Shown in pieces: positions 48,971 through 58,269 of a DNA stretch of 64,000 nt. Both the position numbers and the translations under genes were made by a program. The DNA lies in the NCBI GenBank assembly GCA_903842065.1, contig CAIMKZ010000005.1:105040-169039 (forward strand), read 5' to 3'. The stretch is from an uncultured Acidobacteriaceae bacterium (GTDB lineage: Bacteria > Acidobacteriota > Terriglobia > Terriglobales > Acidobacteriaceae). Below the pieces are notes generated by a model. It ran no database searches, was not told where the DNA came from, and saw only the letters and a list, made by a program, of their open reading frames with translations. Each line of letters starts with the position of its first letter. Position 1 is the stretch's first letter.

Positions 48971-50065
48971 ATGGCTAGCCTCAAAGTATGCGTGTGTGGA
49001 CTGGAGTTCGCTAACCCGATACTCCCGGCCGCAGGCCCGCCTTCAAAAGACGGCGCCATGCTCCAGGCGGCGGCTCGCGGCGGCGCGGGCGGCCTCGTCA
49101 CCAAGACCATCTCAGTTGATCCCGCCGACGTGCCCCGTCCCTGCATAGCAGAGATTCGCGGCGGCATGTTGAACACGGAGCTGTGGAGTGAGCTGCCCAA
49201 AGAACAGTGGCTCGCAACCGAGTACGACCTCGCGCGCTCCACCGGCCTTCCAGTAATCGTAGGCCTCGGTTACACCGCAAAGCAGATCGCGGAAGTCGCG
49301 CGCCTGGTGCGGCCCTGGGCAGACGCGCTCGAGCTCTCCACGCACTATGTGGGCAACAGCATCCAACCCATCATCGACGCCCTGCACGCCGCAAAAGACG
49401 CCGTCGATGTGCCGGTCTTCATGAAGCTCAGCCCGCACCCCAACATCCAGGAGATCGCGCTGGCCCTTGAAGAAGCCGGCGCCGACGGCCTGGTCATGAT
49501 CAACTCCTTCGGCCCTTGCCTCGGAATCGATCTTGAAACCGGCCTGCCGCTTATGGGCAGCAGCAACGGCTTCGGATGGCTCTCTGGCGCGGCCATCAAG
49601 CCGCTGGCGCTGCGCTGTGTCTACGATGCCGCGCGCGTGGTGAAGATCCCCATCTTCGGCGTGGGCGGCATCGTCAACGGCCGCGACGTGGCTGAGATGT
49701 TCATGGCCGGCGCCTCGGCCGTACAGGTTTGCACAGAAGCCATCCTGCGCGGACCCACCGTATACGCAAAGATCGCCGGAGAGCTGAACAAGTTCCTCGA
49801 CTCGCACGGTTACAAATCGGTCGAAGAGATTCGCGGACTCACCGTGCGGCTGATGAAAGAACGCGGCGCACCCAAACCCACACACGCACCTGTCGTCAAG
49901 ATGGAGAAGTGTACCCTCTGCGGACAGTGCGAAGTCAGTTGCCCTTATGGCGCCATCGGAATCGACAAGCCCGGCAAGATGCTCCACATCGACGAGACCC
50001 TGTGCTTCATCTGCGGCCTATGCGTCACGCGCTGCAAGCTCGATGCGCTCTCACTCCCGGGATAG
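48971..50065 (+). CDS. Dihydroorotate dehydrogenase-like flavoprotein with ferredoxin domain (PreA-like)
   Basis: 364 residues from the ATG at 48971. TIM-barrel FMN domain: NPILPAAGPPSKDG, KTISVDPA, PVFMKLSPHPN, VMINSFGP, IFGVGGIVNGRD. The C-terminal ferredoxin has two [4Fe-4S] motifs: KCTLCGQCEVSCPYG and LCFICGLCVTRCKL. In dihydropyrimidine dehydrogenase (PreTA) the homologous subunit reduces a pyrimidine double bond. The NADH-linked PreT partner is not in this operon. First gene of the divergent eight-gene block. Confidence 0.87.
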   Translation: MASLKVCVCGLEFANPILPAAGPPSKDGAMLQAAARGGAGGLVTKTISVDPADVPRPCIAEIRGGMLNTELWSELPKEQWLATEYDLARSTGLPVIVGLGYTAKQIAEVARLVRPWADALELSTHYVGNSIQPIIDALHAAKDAVDVPVFMKLSPHPNIQEIALALEEAGADGLVMINSFGPCLGIDLETGLPLMGSSNGFGWLSGAAIKPLALRCVYDAARVVKIPIFGVGGIVNGRDVAEMFMAGASAVQVCTEAILRGPTVYAKIAGELNKFLDSHGYKSVEEIRGLTVRLMKERGAPKPTHAPVVKMEKCTLCGQCEVSCPYGAIGIDKPGKMLHIDETLCFICGLCVTRCKLDALSLPG

Positions 50066-50082
50066 ATGGAAAGGCTGAAGAG

Positions 50083-51330
50083 ATGCACCTTACCGGACTT
50101 GAATGTATACACTGCCGCCGCCACTACCAGCCGGATGAAGTGGAGTACTACTGCCCTGCCTGCGGCTCGAACGACGGCATCCTCGACGTGCAATACGACT
50201 TCGAAGCCGCGCGCCGGGAATTGACCCGTGAGAAGTTGGCCGCCGATCGCAATCTCAGCATCTGGCGCTACCTTCCGCTGCTTCCTGTTGCGGACCCGAC
50301 CCTGATTCCACATCTCTCCGTCGGCTGGACTCCGCTCTACGATGCTCCGCGTCTGGCATCGGATCTTGGCATCGCCCGCTGCTGGGTCAAGGATGATGGC
50401 CGCAATCCAACCGCTTCGTTCAAGGATCGCGCCAGCGCCATCGGCGTTGTAAAAGCGCTTGAGAAAAAGGCATCGCGCATCACCTGCGCTTCTACAGGCA
50501 ACGCCGCATCGTCTCTCGCTGGGTTTTCCGCAGCCGCAAACCTACCCGCAACAATCTTCGTACCCGCGCGCGCTCCCGAGGCAAAGGTTGCGCAACTGCT
50601 CGTCTTCGGCGCAACGGTCTTCAGCGTTCAGGGCAGCTACGATCAGGCCTGGGAGTTGTGCATGGAGGCCAGCCGCGAGTTCGGCTGGTACAACCGCAAC
50701 TGCGCCGTCAATCCATACCTCATCGAAGGCAAGAAGACCGCCGGCCTCGAACTGGCCGAGCAATTCCTTTGGATGAACGAAAGCAACGTCCCCGACTGGG
50801 TCGTGGTCTCCGTCGGCGACGGCTGCACTATCGGCGGCGTGTGGAAGGGCCTCAGAGAGATGCACGCCTTCGGATTGCTGCCACGCCTGCCACGCATCCT
50901 CGGCGTACAGGCCGAGGGCTCCAAAGCCTTCGTCGACGCGTGGCGCGGCGATGGCATCCTGAAACCCGGCGATGCAACCACTGTCGCCGATTCCATCTGC
51001 GTAGGCCATCCGCGCAACTTCGCCAAAGGCATGCGTTCCGTAACAGAATCGAACGGCGCATTCATCGCCGTACCCGACGAAGAGATTCTGGCGGCAATTC
51101 CACTTCTCGCACGCAAAGCCGGAGTCTTCGCCGAGCCCGCAGGCGCAGCATCTGCAGCCGGCCTCAAGGCAGCCCTGGCGCAAGGCATCGTCAGCCGCAA
51201 GGAGACTGCCGTTCTGCTGGCCACAGGAAATGGTCTGAAAGACATTCAAAGCGCGATGCGCATTTGCGGACGCGCCACGAGCATTGAACCTGACATTGAC
51301 GCGGTTCGCCGCGCCGTAACAAGAACTTGA
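50083..51330 (+). CDS. Threonine-synthase-like PLP enzyme
   Basis: 415 residues; AAAGG lies 8 bases before the ATG at 50083, 17 bases after the previous stop. N-terminal zinc-ribbon-like domain CIHCRRHYQPDEVEYYCPAC, then fold-type II PLP core: the Lys in NPTASFKDRASAIG, the phosphate loop CASTGNAASSLAG, and VGDGCTIGG. Similar enzymes form threonine from O-phosphohomoserine, but the operon is catabolic (PreA, Xdh, YgeY, YgeW). It may be a lyase acting on diaminopropionate or a related amino acid; that is inference. Confidence 0.83.
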   Translation: MHLTGLECIHCRRHYQPDEVEYYCPACGSNDGILDVQYDFEAARRELTREKLAADRNLSIWRYLPLLPVADPTLIPHLSVGWTPLYDAPRLASDLGIARCWVKDDGRNPTASFKDRASAIGVVKALEKKASRITCASTGNAASSLAGFSAAANLPATIFVPARAPEAKVAQLLVFGATVFSVQGSYDQAWELCMEASREFGWYNRNCAVNPYLIEGKKTAGLELAEQFLWMNESNVPDWVVVSVGDGCTIGGVWKGLREMHAFGLLPRLPRILGVQAEGSKAFVDAWRGDGILKPGDATTVADSICVGHPRNFAKGMRSVTESNGAFIAVPDEEILAAIPLLARKAGVFAEPAGAASAAGLKAALAQGIVSRKETAVLLATGNGLKDIQSAMRICGRATSIEPDIDAVRRAVTRT

Positions 51331-51367
51331 ATACGACTGAGGCGTACACGAAAGCGAGCAGAAGAAG

Positions 51368-52741
51368 ATGACGAAGTTTCCTTTTGGGCCTACATACGAC
51401 GAGATGCTTGACCCCAGCCTTCTTGATAAAGATATTCGCGCTCGGGCTCTGACCGCGCTCCACGAGAACGAACTCGATCCCATCAATCTCTTCAACATCA
51501 CCTGGCGCGACTCGGCCAACGATGTGCGCAAGGTCGTGCTTCCCTCCGCGCTCACCGGCATCGACGCCAACATCGTCGTCATGCTGGGCTGCGGATTCCC
51601 TTCCGGCTCGCACAAGGTCGGCCCGGCTTACAGCACATTGATCGAAGGACTCGTCGATGGCGAAATCGAACCCGGCGTACACACCATCCTCGGCCCCTCA
51701 ACCGGCAACTTCGGAATCGGCACTGCATATATCTCAAATCTCCTCGGCTTCCGCGCCATCGTCATCATGCCCGACAACATGAGCAAGGAACGCTACGAGC
51801 GCATCCGCAGGTACGGCGGCGAGCTTGAACTCACGCCTGGCTCGGAGTCTGACGTCATCCTCACGCTCGAAAAAACCCGCGAACTGATGCAGAACCCGAA
51901 GAACAAGGCTCTTGCCCAATTCGAACTCTTTCCCAACTACCGCTTTCATCGCCATGTGACCGGCAACAGCGCGATTGCTGCCGTCAGGGGTGTCGGTAAC
52001 GGCCGCATCGCTGCATTCACATCCGCGCCCGGATCTGCGGGCACCATCGCGGCAGGCGACCAGATCAAAGCCGCATTTCCCGAGGCTAAGTCCGCCGCGC
52101 TCGAACCCTACGAGTGCTCCACGCTCGCAAACGGAGGACAGGGCCAGCACCGCATCGAGGGAATCGGCGACAAGATGTGTACGCTCATTCACAACGTGCT
52201 TCAAACAGATTTCGTCGTCCTCATTCGCGACGAAGAAACCGTGCAGGGCGTTAAGCTCTTCCACGATGGAACGGAAGCTCTAGTCCGCGCCGGAGTCGAT
52301 CGCGCCTTTGCCCTCGGTCTGCGCGAACTCTTCGGCCCATCTGGTATCTGCAACGTTCTCGGCGCAATCAAAATGGCCAAGCATCTCCGCCTTGGGCCAG
52401 GCGACAACGTCGTTACCGTCGCCACTGACGGCTTCGACCGCTACAACTCCGTGCTCGATGAGTTGAACGGCCGCTACCTTGAAATCTCCGAGACCGTTCT
52501 CGACCGCTGGACACACGACATCTTCATCGAAGCCGCCGACTGCGACGTGCATGACTTCCGCAAGCCGCAGATCAAGGAACAGCTCTTTGCGCAAAAAGAG
52601 AAGGACTGGGTGAAGTTCGGCTACACGAAGGAGTTTCTTGACTCGATGCGCGAGCAGAAGTTTTGGGACGCGCAGTATGACAAGGTGCCGGGCTACAACC
52701 AGAAGATCTCTGCTAAGCGTAGCAAGCCGCCGGCGCGGTAA
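51368..52741 (+). CDS. PLP-dependent enzyme of the tryptophan-synthase-beta/cysteine-synthase superfamily
   Basis: 457 residues. PLP Lys in FPSGSHKVGPAYSTLIEG, phosphate-binding loop LGPSTGNFGIGTAY, and SAPGSAGTIAAGDQ. Conserved acidic tail region (TDGFDRYNSVLDELNG). Not YgeX-like by eye: the diaminopropionate ammonia-lyase motifs are not seen. Together with the preceding gene it makes two PLP enzymes in a purine-type cluster. The reaction is unknown; an alpha,beta-elimination is plausible from the fold. Confidence 0.78.
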   Translation: MTKFPFGPTYDEMLDPSLLDKDIRARALTALHENELDPINLFNITWRDSANDVRKVVLPSALTGIDANIVVMLGCGFPSGSHKVGPAYSTLIEGLVDGEIEPGVHTILGPSTGNFGIGTAYISNLLGFRAIVIMPDNMSKERYERIRRYGGELELTPGSESDVILTLEKTRELMQNPKNKALAQFELFPNYRFHRHVTGNSAIAAVRGVGNGRIAAFTSAPGSAGTIAAGDQIKAAFPEAKSAALEPYECSTLANGGQGQHRIEGIGDKMCTLIHNVLQTDFVVLIRDEETVQGVKLFHDGTEALVRAGVDRAFALGLRELFGPSGICNVLGAIKMAKHLRLGPGDNVVTVATDGFDRYNSVLDELNGRYLEISETVLDRWTHDIFIEAADCDVHDFRKPQIKEQLFAQKEKDWVKFGYTKEFLDSMREQKFWDAQYDKVPGYNQKISAKRSKPPAR

Positions 52742-52767
52742 CACCGTCCGGAACGGGGAACACTGCA

Positions 52768-55395
52768 ATGTACCAGTTCGTGCTGAACGGACAACACGTC
52801 AACGCTACCGCGGACAAGAGCCTGCTGGACTATCTTCGCGACGATGCGCGCGCGACCTCAGTGAAGAACGGATGCAACGAAGGTGTCTGCGGCTCCTGCT
52901 CCGTTCTCGTCGACGGCAAAGCCGTACGTGCCTGCTCGCTGACTGTCGCAAAAGTGCAGGGAAAGTCCATCACCACAGTTGAGGGAATCAGCCAGCGCGA
53001 GAAGGACATCTACGCATGGGCATTCGGTAAGGCTGGAGCCATGCAGTGCGGCTTCTGCATGCCCGGCGTGCTCATAAGTGCAAAGTCGCTGCTCGACAGC
53101 AACCTTCGCCCGACTTCCGCTGAGATACGAAGCGCGCTTCGCTACAACCTCTGCCGTTGTACGGGCTATATCAAGATTGAGCGCGCGATTGAACTGACTG
53201 CGCGGGTTTTTCGCGGCGAGATCGAACCCAATGAAGCCAGCAACTCCAGCCGCGTCGGCGATCGTATGGTGCGAGTGGATTCAACCAGCAAGCTGCTTGG
53301 CACCGCTGAATATGTTGACGACATGGTAGTGCCCGGTATGCTCTTCTGCGCGGCGCTCCGAGCCAGGTTCCCTCGCGCCTTGGTGAAGAAGATCGATATC
53401 ACCGCGGCCAGCGCGCTGCCCGGCGTGGTACTTGTGCTCACCGCAAAGGACGTACCCGGCGAACAACTGCTCGGCCACATTGTGCACGACTGGCCGGTGA
53501 TGATCGCCGAGGGCGAAGAGACACGCTACGTCGGCGATGCGCTTGCGATCCTTGCTGCAACATCGAAGGAGATTGCGGAGGAGGCAATCGGACTTATTCA
53601 AGTTGACTATGAAGAGCGCACTCCGCTGCTCTCACCGGCGGCTGCGCTTGCCAAAGGTGCTCCACAGCTGCACCCGAAGGGGAATGTGCTCTCTCGCACC
53701 GTGGTCAAGCGCGGCGATGTAGATCGCGCAATACGTGAAGCTGCATTTGTGGTTTCTCGTCGCTACTTTGCGCCGAGGCAGGAGCATGCATTTCTCGAAC
53801 CCGAGAGTGCACTTGCGGTCCCCGGCGAGTCCGGTACTCTGACCGTCTACTCCAGCACACAGAGCGTCTACGACGATCGCCGTGAGATCGTACGCATGCT
53901 TGGCGTATCCGATGACAAGGTACGCGTTATCGGGAAATATGTCGGCGGCGGATTCGGCGGCAAGGAAGACGTCTCCGTTCAGCATCACGCCGCACTGCTT
54001 GCGTGGCACAGCGGCAAACCGGTCAAGCTCACGCTCAGCCGCGCGGAGAGTTTTCGCGTCCACCCCAAGCGCCATCCCATGGGAATGGAGTACACCACCG
54101 CCTGCGACAAGGATGGCCACATCACCGCTGTTCGCGCGCGCATAGTGGCCGATACCGGCGCCTATGCATCGCTCGGCGGTCCGGTGCTTCAGCGCGCCTG
54201 TACGCACGGAGCAGGCCCCTACCAGATAGACAACGTCGATATCGAAGGCATCGCCGTCTACACCAACAACGTTCCCTCGGGAGCTTTTCGCGGCTTCGGT
54301 GTAACGCAAACCTGCTTTGCCATAGAGAGCAACCTGAACCTACTCGCCGAGAAGGCCGGAATCTCGCCGTGGGAGATTCGCTGGCGTAACGCAATCGAAC
54401 CCGGCGGAGTGCTCTCGAATGGCCAGATCGCGGATGAAAGCACAGCTCTCAAAGAGACACTGCTAGCTGTCAAGCCAACCATGGACGCGCATCCCCGCGC
54501 AGGAATTGCATGCTCCTTCAAGAACACTGGCAAGGGCGTGGGAGTAAAGGATGTAGGTCGCGTCAAACTCCAAGTACGCAGCGGGCGTGTCATCATCTGC
54601 ACCAGCGCCGCCTGCATGGGCCAGGGCTTGGCAACGGTGATTTTGCAGATCGTTTCCGAGGCCACGAGTATTGCGAAAGAGTTCATCGACGTTCACGAGC
54701 CCGACACGATGGTGACACCCGACAGCGGCACCAGCACAGCATCGCGGCAGACGCTGATGACCGGCGAGGCTGCGCGCCGCGCGGGACTCTCTCTAAAAGA
54801 TGCACTCGCAGCACGCACGCTGGCCGAACTCGACGGCAGCGATTTCCACGGTGAGTTCGAAGCCATCACCGACCCCATCACCAGTCCCAAGCCCAATCGC
54901 GCGAGCCACGTAGCTTACGGATTCGCGACGCAGGTTGTCATTCTCGGCGACGATGGAAAGATTGCCAAGGTCGTAGCAGCGCACGATGTTGGAAGAGCAA
55001 TCAATCCCAGCAGCATCGAAGGCCAGATCGAAGGCGGCATCGTGATGGGCATGGGCTACGCACTGACTGAAGAGTTCACCATCAAGGATGGAGTTCCCGC
55101 AGTCACGCTGGGAACGCTGGGCCTGATGCGCTCCACGCAAACACCCGAGATCGAGTGCCACCTGACAGAAAAAAGCACCTCGGAACTCGCCTACGGTGCC
55201 AAGGGCGTGGGCGAGATCGTGATGCTAACCACAGCGCCCGCTATCGCCTGCGCCTACTATTTGCGCGACGGTAAGCACCGCACCAGCCTGCCGCTCGAAG
55301 GCACTCCTTACAGCCGCAAGCGCTCAGGCAAGCCGGAAGACATATCCCGAACTAACACCGAACGGGCAGCCTCGAGAGCTGCCGACCAAGGATAA
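52768..55395 (+). CDS. Xanthine dehydrogenase-type molybdenum hydroxylase, fused [2Fe-2S] and molybdopterin domains
   Basis: 875 residues. N-terminal [2Fe-2S] domains: KNGCNEGVCGSCSVLVDG, MQCGFCMPGVL, NLCRCTGYIKIERA. From about 165 the aldehyde-oxidase/xanthine-dehydrogenase Mo domain: YVGGGFGGKEDVS, VPSGAFRGFGVTQ, CMGQGL, and the catalytic Glu in YGAKGVGEIVM. Architecture and context resemble the selenium-dependent xanthine dehydrogenase (XdhD) group that travels with SsnA and YgeY. No FAD-binding subunit is present, so electrons may go to a ferredoxin or the PreA-like protein. Substrate is probably a purine. Confidence 0.9.
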   Translation: MYQFVLNGQHVNATADKSLLDYLRDDARATSVKNGCNEGVCGSCSVLVDGKAVRACSLTVAKVQGKSITTVEGISQREKDIYAWAFGKAGAMQCGFCMPGVLISAKSLLDSNLRPTSAEIRSALRYNLCRCTGYIKIERAIELTARVFRGEIEPNEASNSSRVGDRMVRVDSTSKLLGTAEYVDDMVVPGMLFCAALRARFPRALVKKIDITAASALPGVVLVLTAKDVPGEQLLGHIVHDWPVMIAEGEETRYVGDALAILAATSKEIAEEAIGLIQVDYEERTPLLSPAAALAKGAPQLHPKGNVLSRTVVKRGDVDRAIREAAFVVSRRYFAPRQEHAFLEPESALAVPGESGTLTVYSSTQSVYDDRREIVRMLGVSDDKVRVIGKYVGGGFGGKEDVSVQHHAALLAWHSGKPVKLTLSRAESFRVHPKRHPMGMEYTTACDKDGHITAVRARIVADTGAYASLGGPVLQRACTHGAGPYQIDNVDIEGIAVYTNNVPSGAFRGFGVTQTCFAIESNLNLLAEKAGISPWEIRWRNAIEPGGVLSNGQIADESTALKETLLAVKPTMDAHPRAGIACSFKNTGKGVGVKDVGRVKLQVRSGRVIICTSAACMGQGLATVILQIVSEATSIAKEFIDVHEPDTMVTPDSGTSTASRQTLMTGEAARRAGLSLKDALAARTLAELDGSDFHGEFEAITDPITSPKPNRASHVAYGFATQVVILGDDGKIAKVVAAHDVGRAINPSSIEGQIEGGIVMGMGYALTEEFTIKDGVPAVTLGTLGLMRSTQTPEIECHLTEKSTSELAYGAKGVGEIVMLTTAPAIACAYYLRDGKHRTSLPLEGTPYSRKRSGKPEDISRTNTERAASRAADQG

Positions 55396-55397
55396 AC

Positions 55398-56624
55398 ATG
55401 ACTGCCAGAAACACGATTGACTCGGCTAGTTTAATGACCGCTGCAAACGCGCTTGAAGCCGACATGGTCCGCTTTCTGCGCGAGATGATCGCCATTCCCG
55501 GCGAAAGTTCTCACGAAGGCCCCGTGATTCAGCGCATCAAGCAGGAGATGGAGCACGTGGGCTTCGACGAGATCCGCATCGATGGCATGGGCAATATCCT
55601 GGGGCGCATCGGCTCGGGCAAGCACGTAATCATGATGGATGCGCACGTCGACACCGTCGGCGTTGGCGATCCCAAGGAATGGTCCTTTGATCCCTACAAG
55701 GGCAAGGTGGAAGATGGCTGCGTCTACGGGCGCGGCGCGGGCGATCAACGCGCGGGCATGGCCAGCATGGTCTATGCGGGCAAGATGATCAAGGATTTGA
55801 AACTGGACGGCGACTACACACTGTGGATCGTTGGATCGGTGCAGGAAGAAGACTGCGATGGCCTGTCGTGGGTCTACATCCTCAAGGAAGACGGCATCCG
55901 GCCGGAGTGCGTGGTGATCACGGAGGCAACCAGTTTGCAGGTGTACCGCGGACAGCGCGGGCGCATGGAGATCGAGGTTCACCTGCGCGGGCGTTCGTGC
56001 CATGCCAGTGCGCCAGAGCGCGGCGATAATCCGGTTTACAAGATGGCCCCGCTGATCGTGCAGATCGAGGAGTTGAACACGCGTTTGCGCAACGATGCGT
56101 TTCTCGGCAAGGGAACGATCGCCGTCACCGACATTCGCTCCATGACTCCGTCGCTGTGCGCGGTCCCGGGCGCATGCTCCATCCATCTCGACCGGCGGCT
56201 GACCGCCGGGGAGACACTCGAAAGCGCGGTCGCCGAGGTCAAAGCGCTGCCTGCCGCACAAAGTGCGGAAGTCGAGGTATTGCAGTACGAGACGCCCAGC
56301 TATACCGGCCTCAAGTATCCAATGCAGAAGTACTATCCAACCTGGGTGCTTGAAGAAAACCATTTAGCGGTGCGCTCGGCGGTTGCCGCGTATCGCGCGC
56401 TCCACAACGCCGATCCGGTTGTGGACAAGTGGACCTTCAGCACCAACGGCGTCGGCTCAATGGGAATTATGGGCGTGCCTACCATCGGCTTCGGTCCCGG
56501 TGAAGAAGATGTCGCGCATACCGTCATCGACCGCGTGCCGATCCGTGACCTGGTGAAAGCGGCGCAGTTCTATGCTGCCTTCCCGCTTGCATACGTCGCC
56601 ACACTCAAAGATTCGAAGGACTGA
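55398..56624 (+). CDS. ygeY: YgeY-like M20 family hydrolase
   Basis: 408 residues; starts 2 bases after the preceding stop. M20 metallopeptidase features: MDAHVDTVGVGDPKEW (His/Asp ligands), GRGAGDQRAGMASMVYAGK, VQEEDCDGLSW (catalytic Glu pair), and the dimerisation domain with HASAPERGDNP. The sequence matches YgeY ('selenium metabolism hydrolase') in length and in YGRGAGDQ/QEEDCDG. In purine degraders YgeY is thought to hydrolyse a ureido/carbamoyl amino acid such as 2,3-diureidopropionate; I infer the same here. Confidence 0.9.
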   Translation: MTARNTIDSASLMTAANALEADMVRFLREMIAIPGESSHEGPVIQRIKQEMEHVGFDEIRIDGMGNILGRIGSGKHVIMMDAHVDTVGVGDPKEWSFDPYKGKVEDGCVYGRGAGDQRAGMASMVYAGKMIKDLKLDGDYTLWIVGSVQEEDCDGLSWVYILKEDGIRPECVVITEATSLQVYRGQRGRMEIEVHLRGRSCHASAPERGDNPVYKMAPLIVQIEELNTRLRNDAFLGKGTIAVTDIRSMTPSLCAVPGACSIHLDRRLTAGETLESAVAEVKALPAAQSAEVEVLQYETPSYTGLKYPMQKYYPTWVLEENHLAVRSAVAAYRALHNADPVVDKWTFSTNGVGSMGIMGVPTIGFGPGEEDVAHTVIDRVPIRDLVKAAQFYAAFPLAYVATLKDSKD

Positions 56625-56695
56625 ACTCGGGCCGTGATCGAGGCAACAGACCTTCCCCAAATGCGCAGTCGTCACCAAAGAAAGGCGGCTTGGAA

Positions 56696-57205
56696 ATGTC
56701 GATACGGCGTTCTCGAATGACTGAAGCTCAGATTGATCGGCGCATAGAATTCCTGATTCGAGAAGCGCAATCGGAAGGTACTATCCGAGATCAAGCCATT
56801 ACGTATGCTTTCCGTGTAATTACGAACTATTTTGCAGTACAGTCTGACGCTCGGTCTAGGGCACTTAGTAGAGAATGTCCCTACCGCAGCAAAAATGCCC
56901 ATAAGCTATCTCAAACAGACCCAGAGGGATGGCTGGATAAGGTGACGAATGAGCATCAATATCCAATCAAACGTGCATGGGCGTGGATGATGAATGAACG
57001 CGACAAACTTACTGTGCGACGCGTTAAATATCATCTCAAGAAATGGCCTGTAGTTGTAGTCACCAAAGACGAGAATAAATTGCTCAGGGATACCCCCGAT
57101 ATGGACCCACATCAGCGTTATCAGGATGCTGGAATCGAAGTCCTTGAAAAATCCAAATCAAACGGCTGGCAGCCGCGAAGATTACTAAATCAAATTTCAG
57201 ACTGA
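56696..57205 (+). CDS. Hypothetical protein inserted in the purine-type operon
   Basis: 169 residues from the ATG at 56696, 71 bases after ygeY. Basic, no signal peptide. The N-terminus (RRIEFLIREAQSEGTIRDQA) and middle (NEHQYPIKRAWAWMMNERDK, then WPVVVVTKDENKLL) do not match any family I know. Its base composition is visibly more AT-rich than the surrounding genes, with codons unlike theirs, which suggests a later insertion. It may have nothing to do with purine use. Confidence 0.6.
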   Translation: MSIRRSRMTEAQIDRRIEFLIREAQSEGTIRDQAITYAFRVITNYFAVQSDARSRALSRECPYRSKNAHKLSQTDPEGWLDKVTNEHQYPIKRAWAWMMNERDKLTVRRVKYHLKKWPVVVVTKDENKLLRDTPDMDPHQRYQDAGIEVLEKSKSNGWQPRRLLNQISD

Positions 57206-57236
57206 CCACTAACGGTTTTTGAGAAAGAGGTGTGCT

Positions 57237-58265
57237 TTGGAAACCAGAAAGGCTCTGTTCAAAGGCAAGGACTACATCACTACCCAGGAATACAGCGAAG
57301 CAGAGATCGAAATCCTGCTCGACGTAGCCGCCGACTTGAAGCGTAAATACAAGGGGCGCATTCCGCATCGCTATTTGGTCGATCAAACCATCTTCCTGAT
57401 GTTCTTCGACAAATCCACGCGCACGCGCAACTCGTTCGAAGCAGGAATCACGCAGCTTGGCGGCCACGCGCATTTCTTGACCGCCGATGCCATGCAGATC
57501 TCCCATGGAGAAAGCGCAAAGGATACCGGAATCATTCTCTCCAGCTACGGACAAGCGATCGCCATCCGTCACGACCTGATTCCTGGCGAGGGCAACGCAT
57601 ATATGCGCGAAGTTGCGCACTGGGCGGATGCGCCGGTGATCAATATGCAGTGCGACATCGACCACCCCTGCCAGACGCTGGCTGACCTGATGACGATCCG
57701 CGAAAAACTTGGATGCAACCTGCGCGGCCGCAAGCTGGCTGTATCGTGGGCGTACGCGCCGAGCTACGCCAAGCCACTCAGCGTGCCGCAAGGATTGATC
57801 ATGTTGATGCCGCGCTTCGGAATGGATGTCGTGCTGGCGAATCCGCCCGAGTACGCGCTGATGCCGGAAACAGTCGAGGCGGCGCGAGAGAACGCGCGGC
57901 GCGCCGGAACCAAGTTCGAGATCGTGGACAACATGGACGACGCGTTTCAGAACGCCGACATCGTCATTCCCAAGAGTTGGGGCTGTCTCGACACCATGGG
58001 AGCGAACCCCAAGGAGTCCCTGCGGATCGCCGAGGGATACAAGCACTGGATCTGCAATAGCGAGCGAATGAAATTGGCTACGAAAGATGTTCTCTATATG
58101 CATCCGCTGCCCGCCGATCGGGGCAACGAGGTGACGGACGAGGTTATCGATGGTCCGCACTCCGTGGTGTACCAGGAAGCGGAAAACCGCCTGCACACCG
58201 CCAAGGCGATCATGGCGCTGACCATGTCGGAGCAGGAAATCGTGTATGAGACAACAGGCTCTTGA
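57237..58265 (+). CDS. ygeW: YgeW-like knotted carbamoyltransferase
   Basis: 342 residues from the TTG at 57237 (LETRKALF), with AAAGAGG 6 bases upstream. Carbamoyl-phosphate site in FFDKSTRTRNSFEAG; YgeW-type sequence follows: GEGNAYMREVAHWADAPVIN, MQCDIDHPCQTLADLMTIRE, SYAKPLSVPQGLIMLMPRFG, DADIV-like NADIVIPKSWG, MHPLPADRG. It resembles the knotted transcarbamylases and not ornithine carbamoyltransferase. It could split a carbamoylated amine to carbamoyl phosphate for the kinase encoded next. Confidence 0.92.
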   Translation: METRKALFKGKDYITTQEYSEAEIEILLDVAADLKRKYKGRIPHRYLVDQTIFLMFFDKSTRTRNSFEAGITQLGGHAHFLTADAMQISHGESAKDTGIILSSYGQAIAIRHDLIPGEGNAYMREVAHWADAPVINMQCDIDHPCQTLADLMTIREKLGCNLRGRKLAVSWAYAPSYAKPLSVPQGLIMLMPRFGMDVVLANPPEYALMPETVEAARENARRAGTKFEIVDNMDDAFQNADIVIPKSWGCLDTMGANPKESLRIAEGYKHWICNSERMKLATKDVLYMHPLPADRGNEVTDEVIDGPHSVVYQEAENRLHTAKAIMALTMSEQEIVYETTGS

Positions 58266-58269
58266 GACC

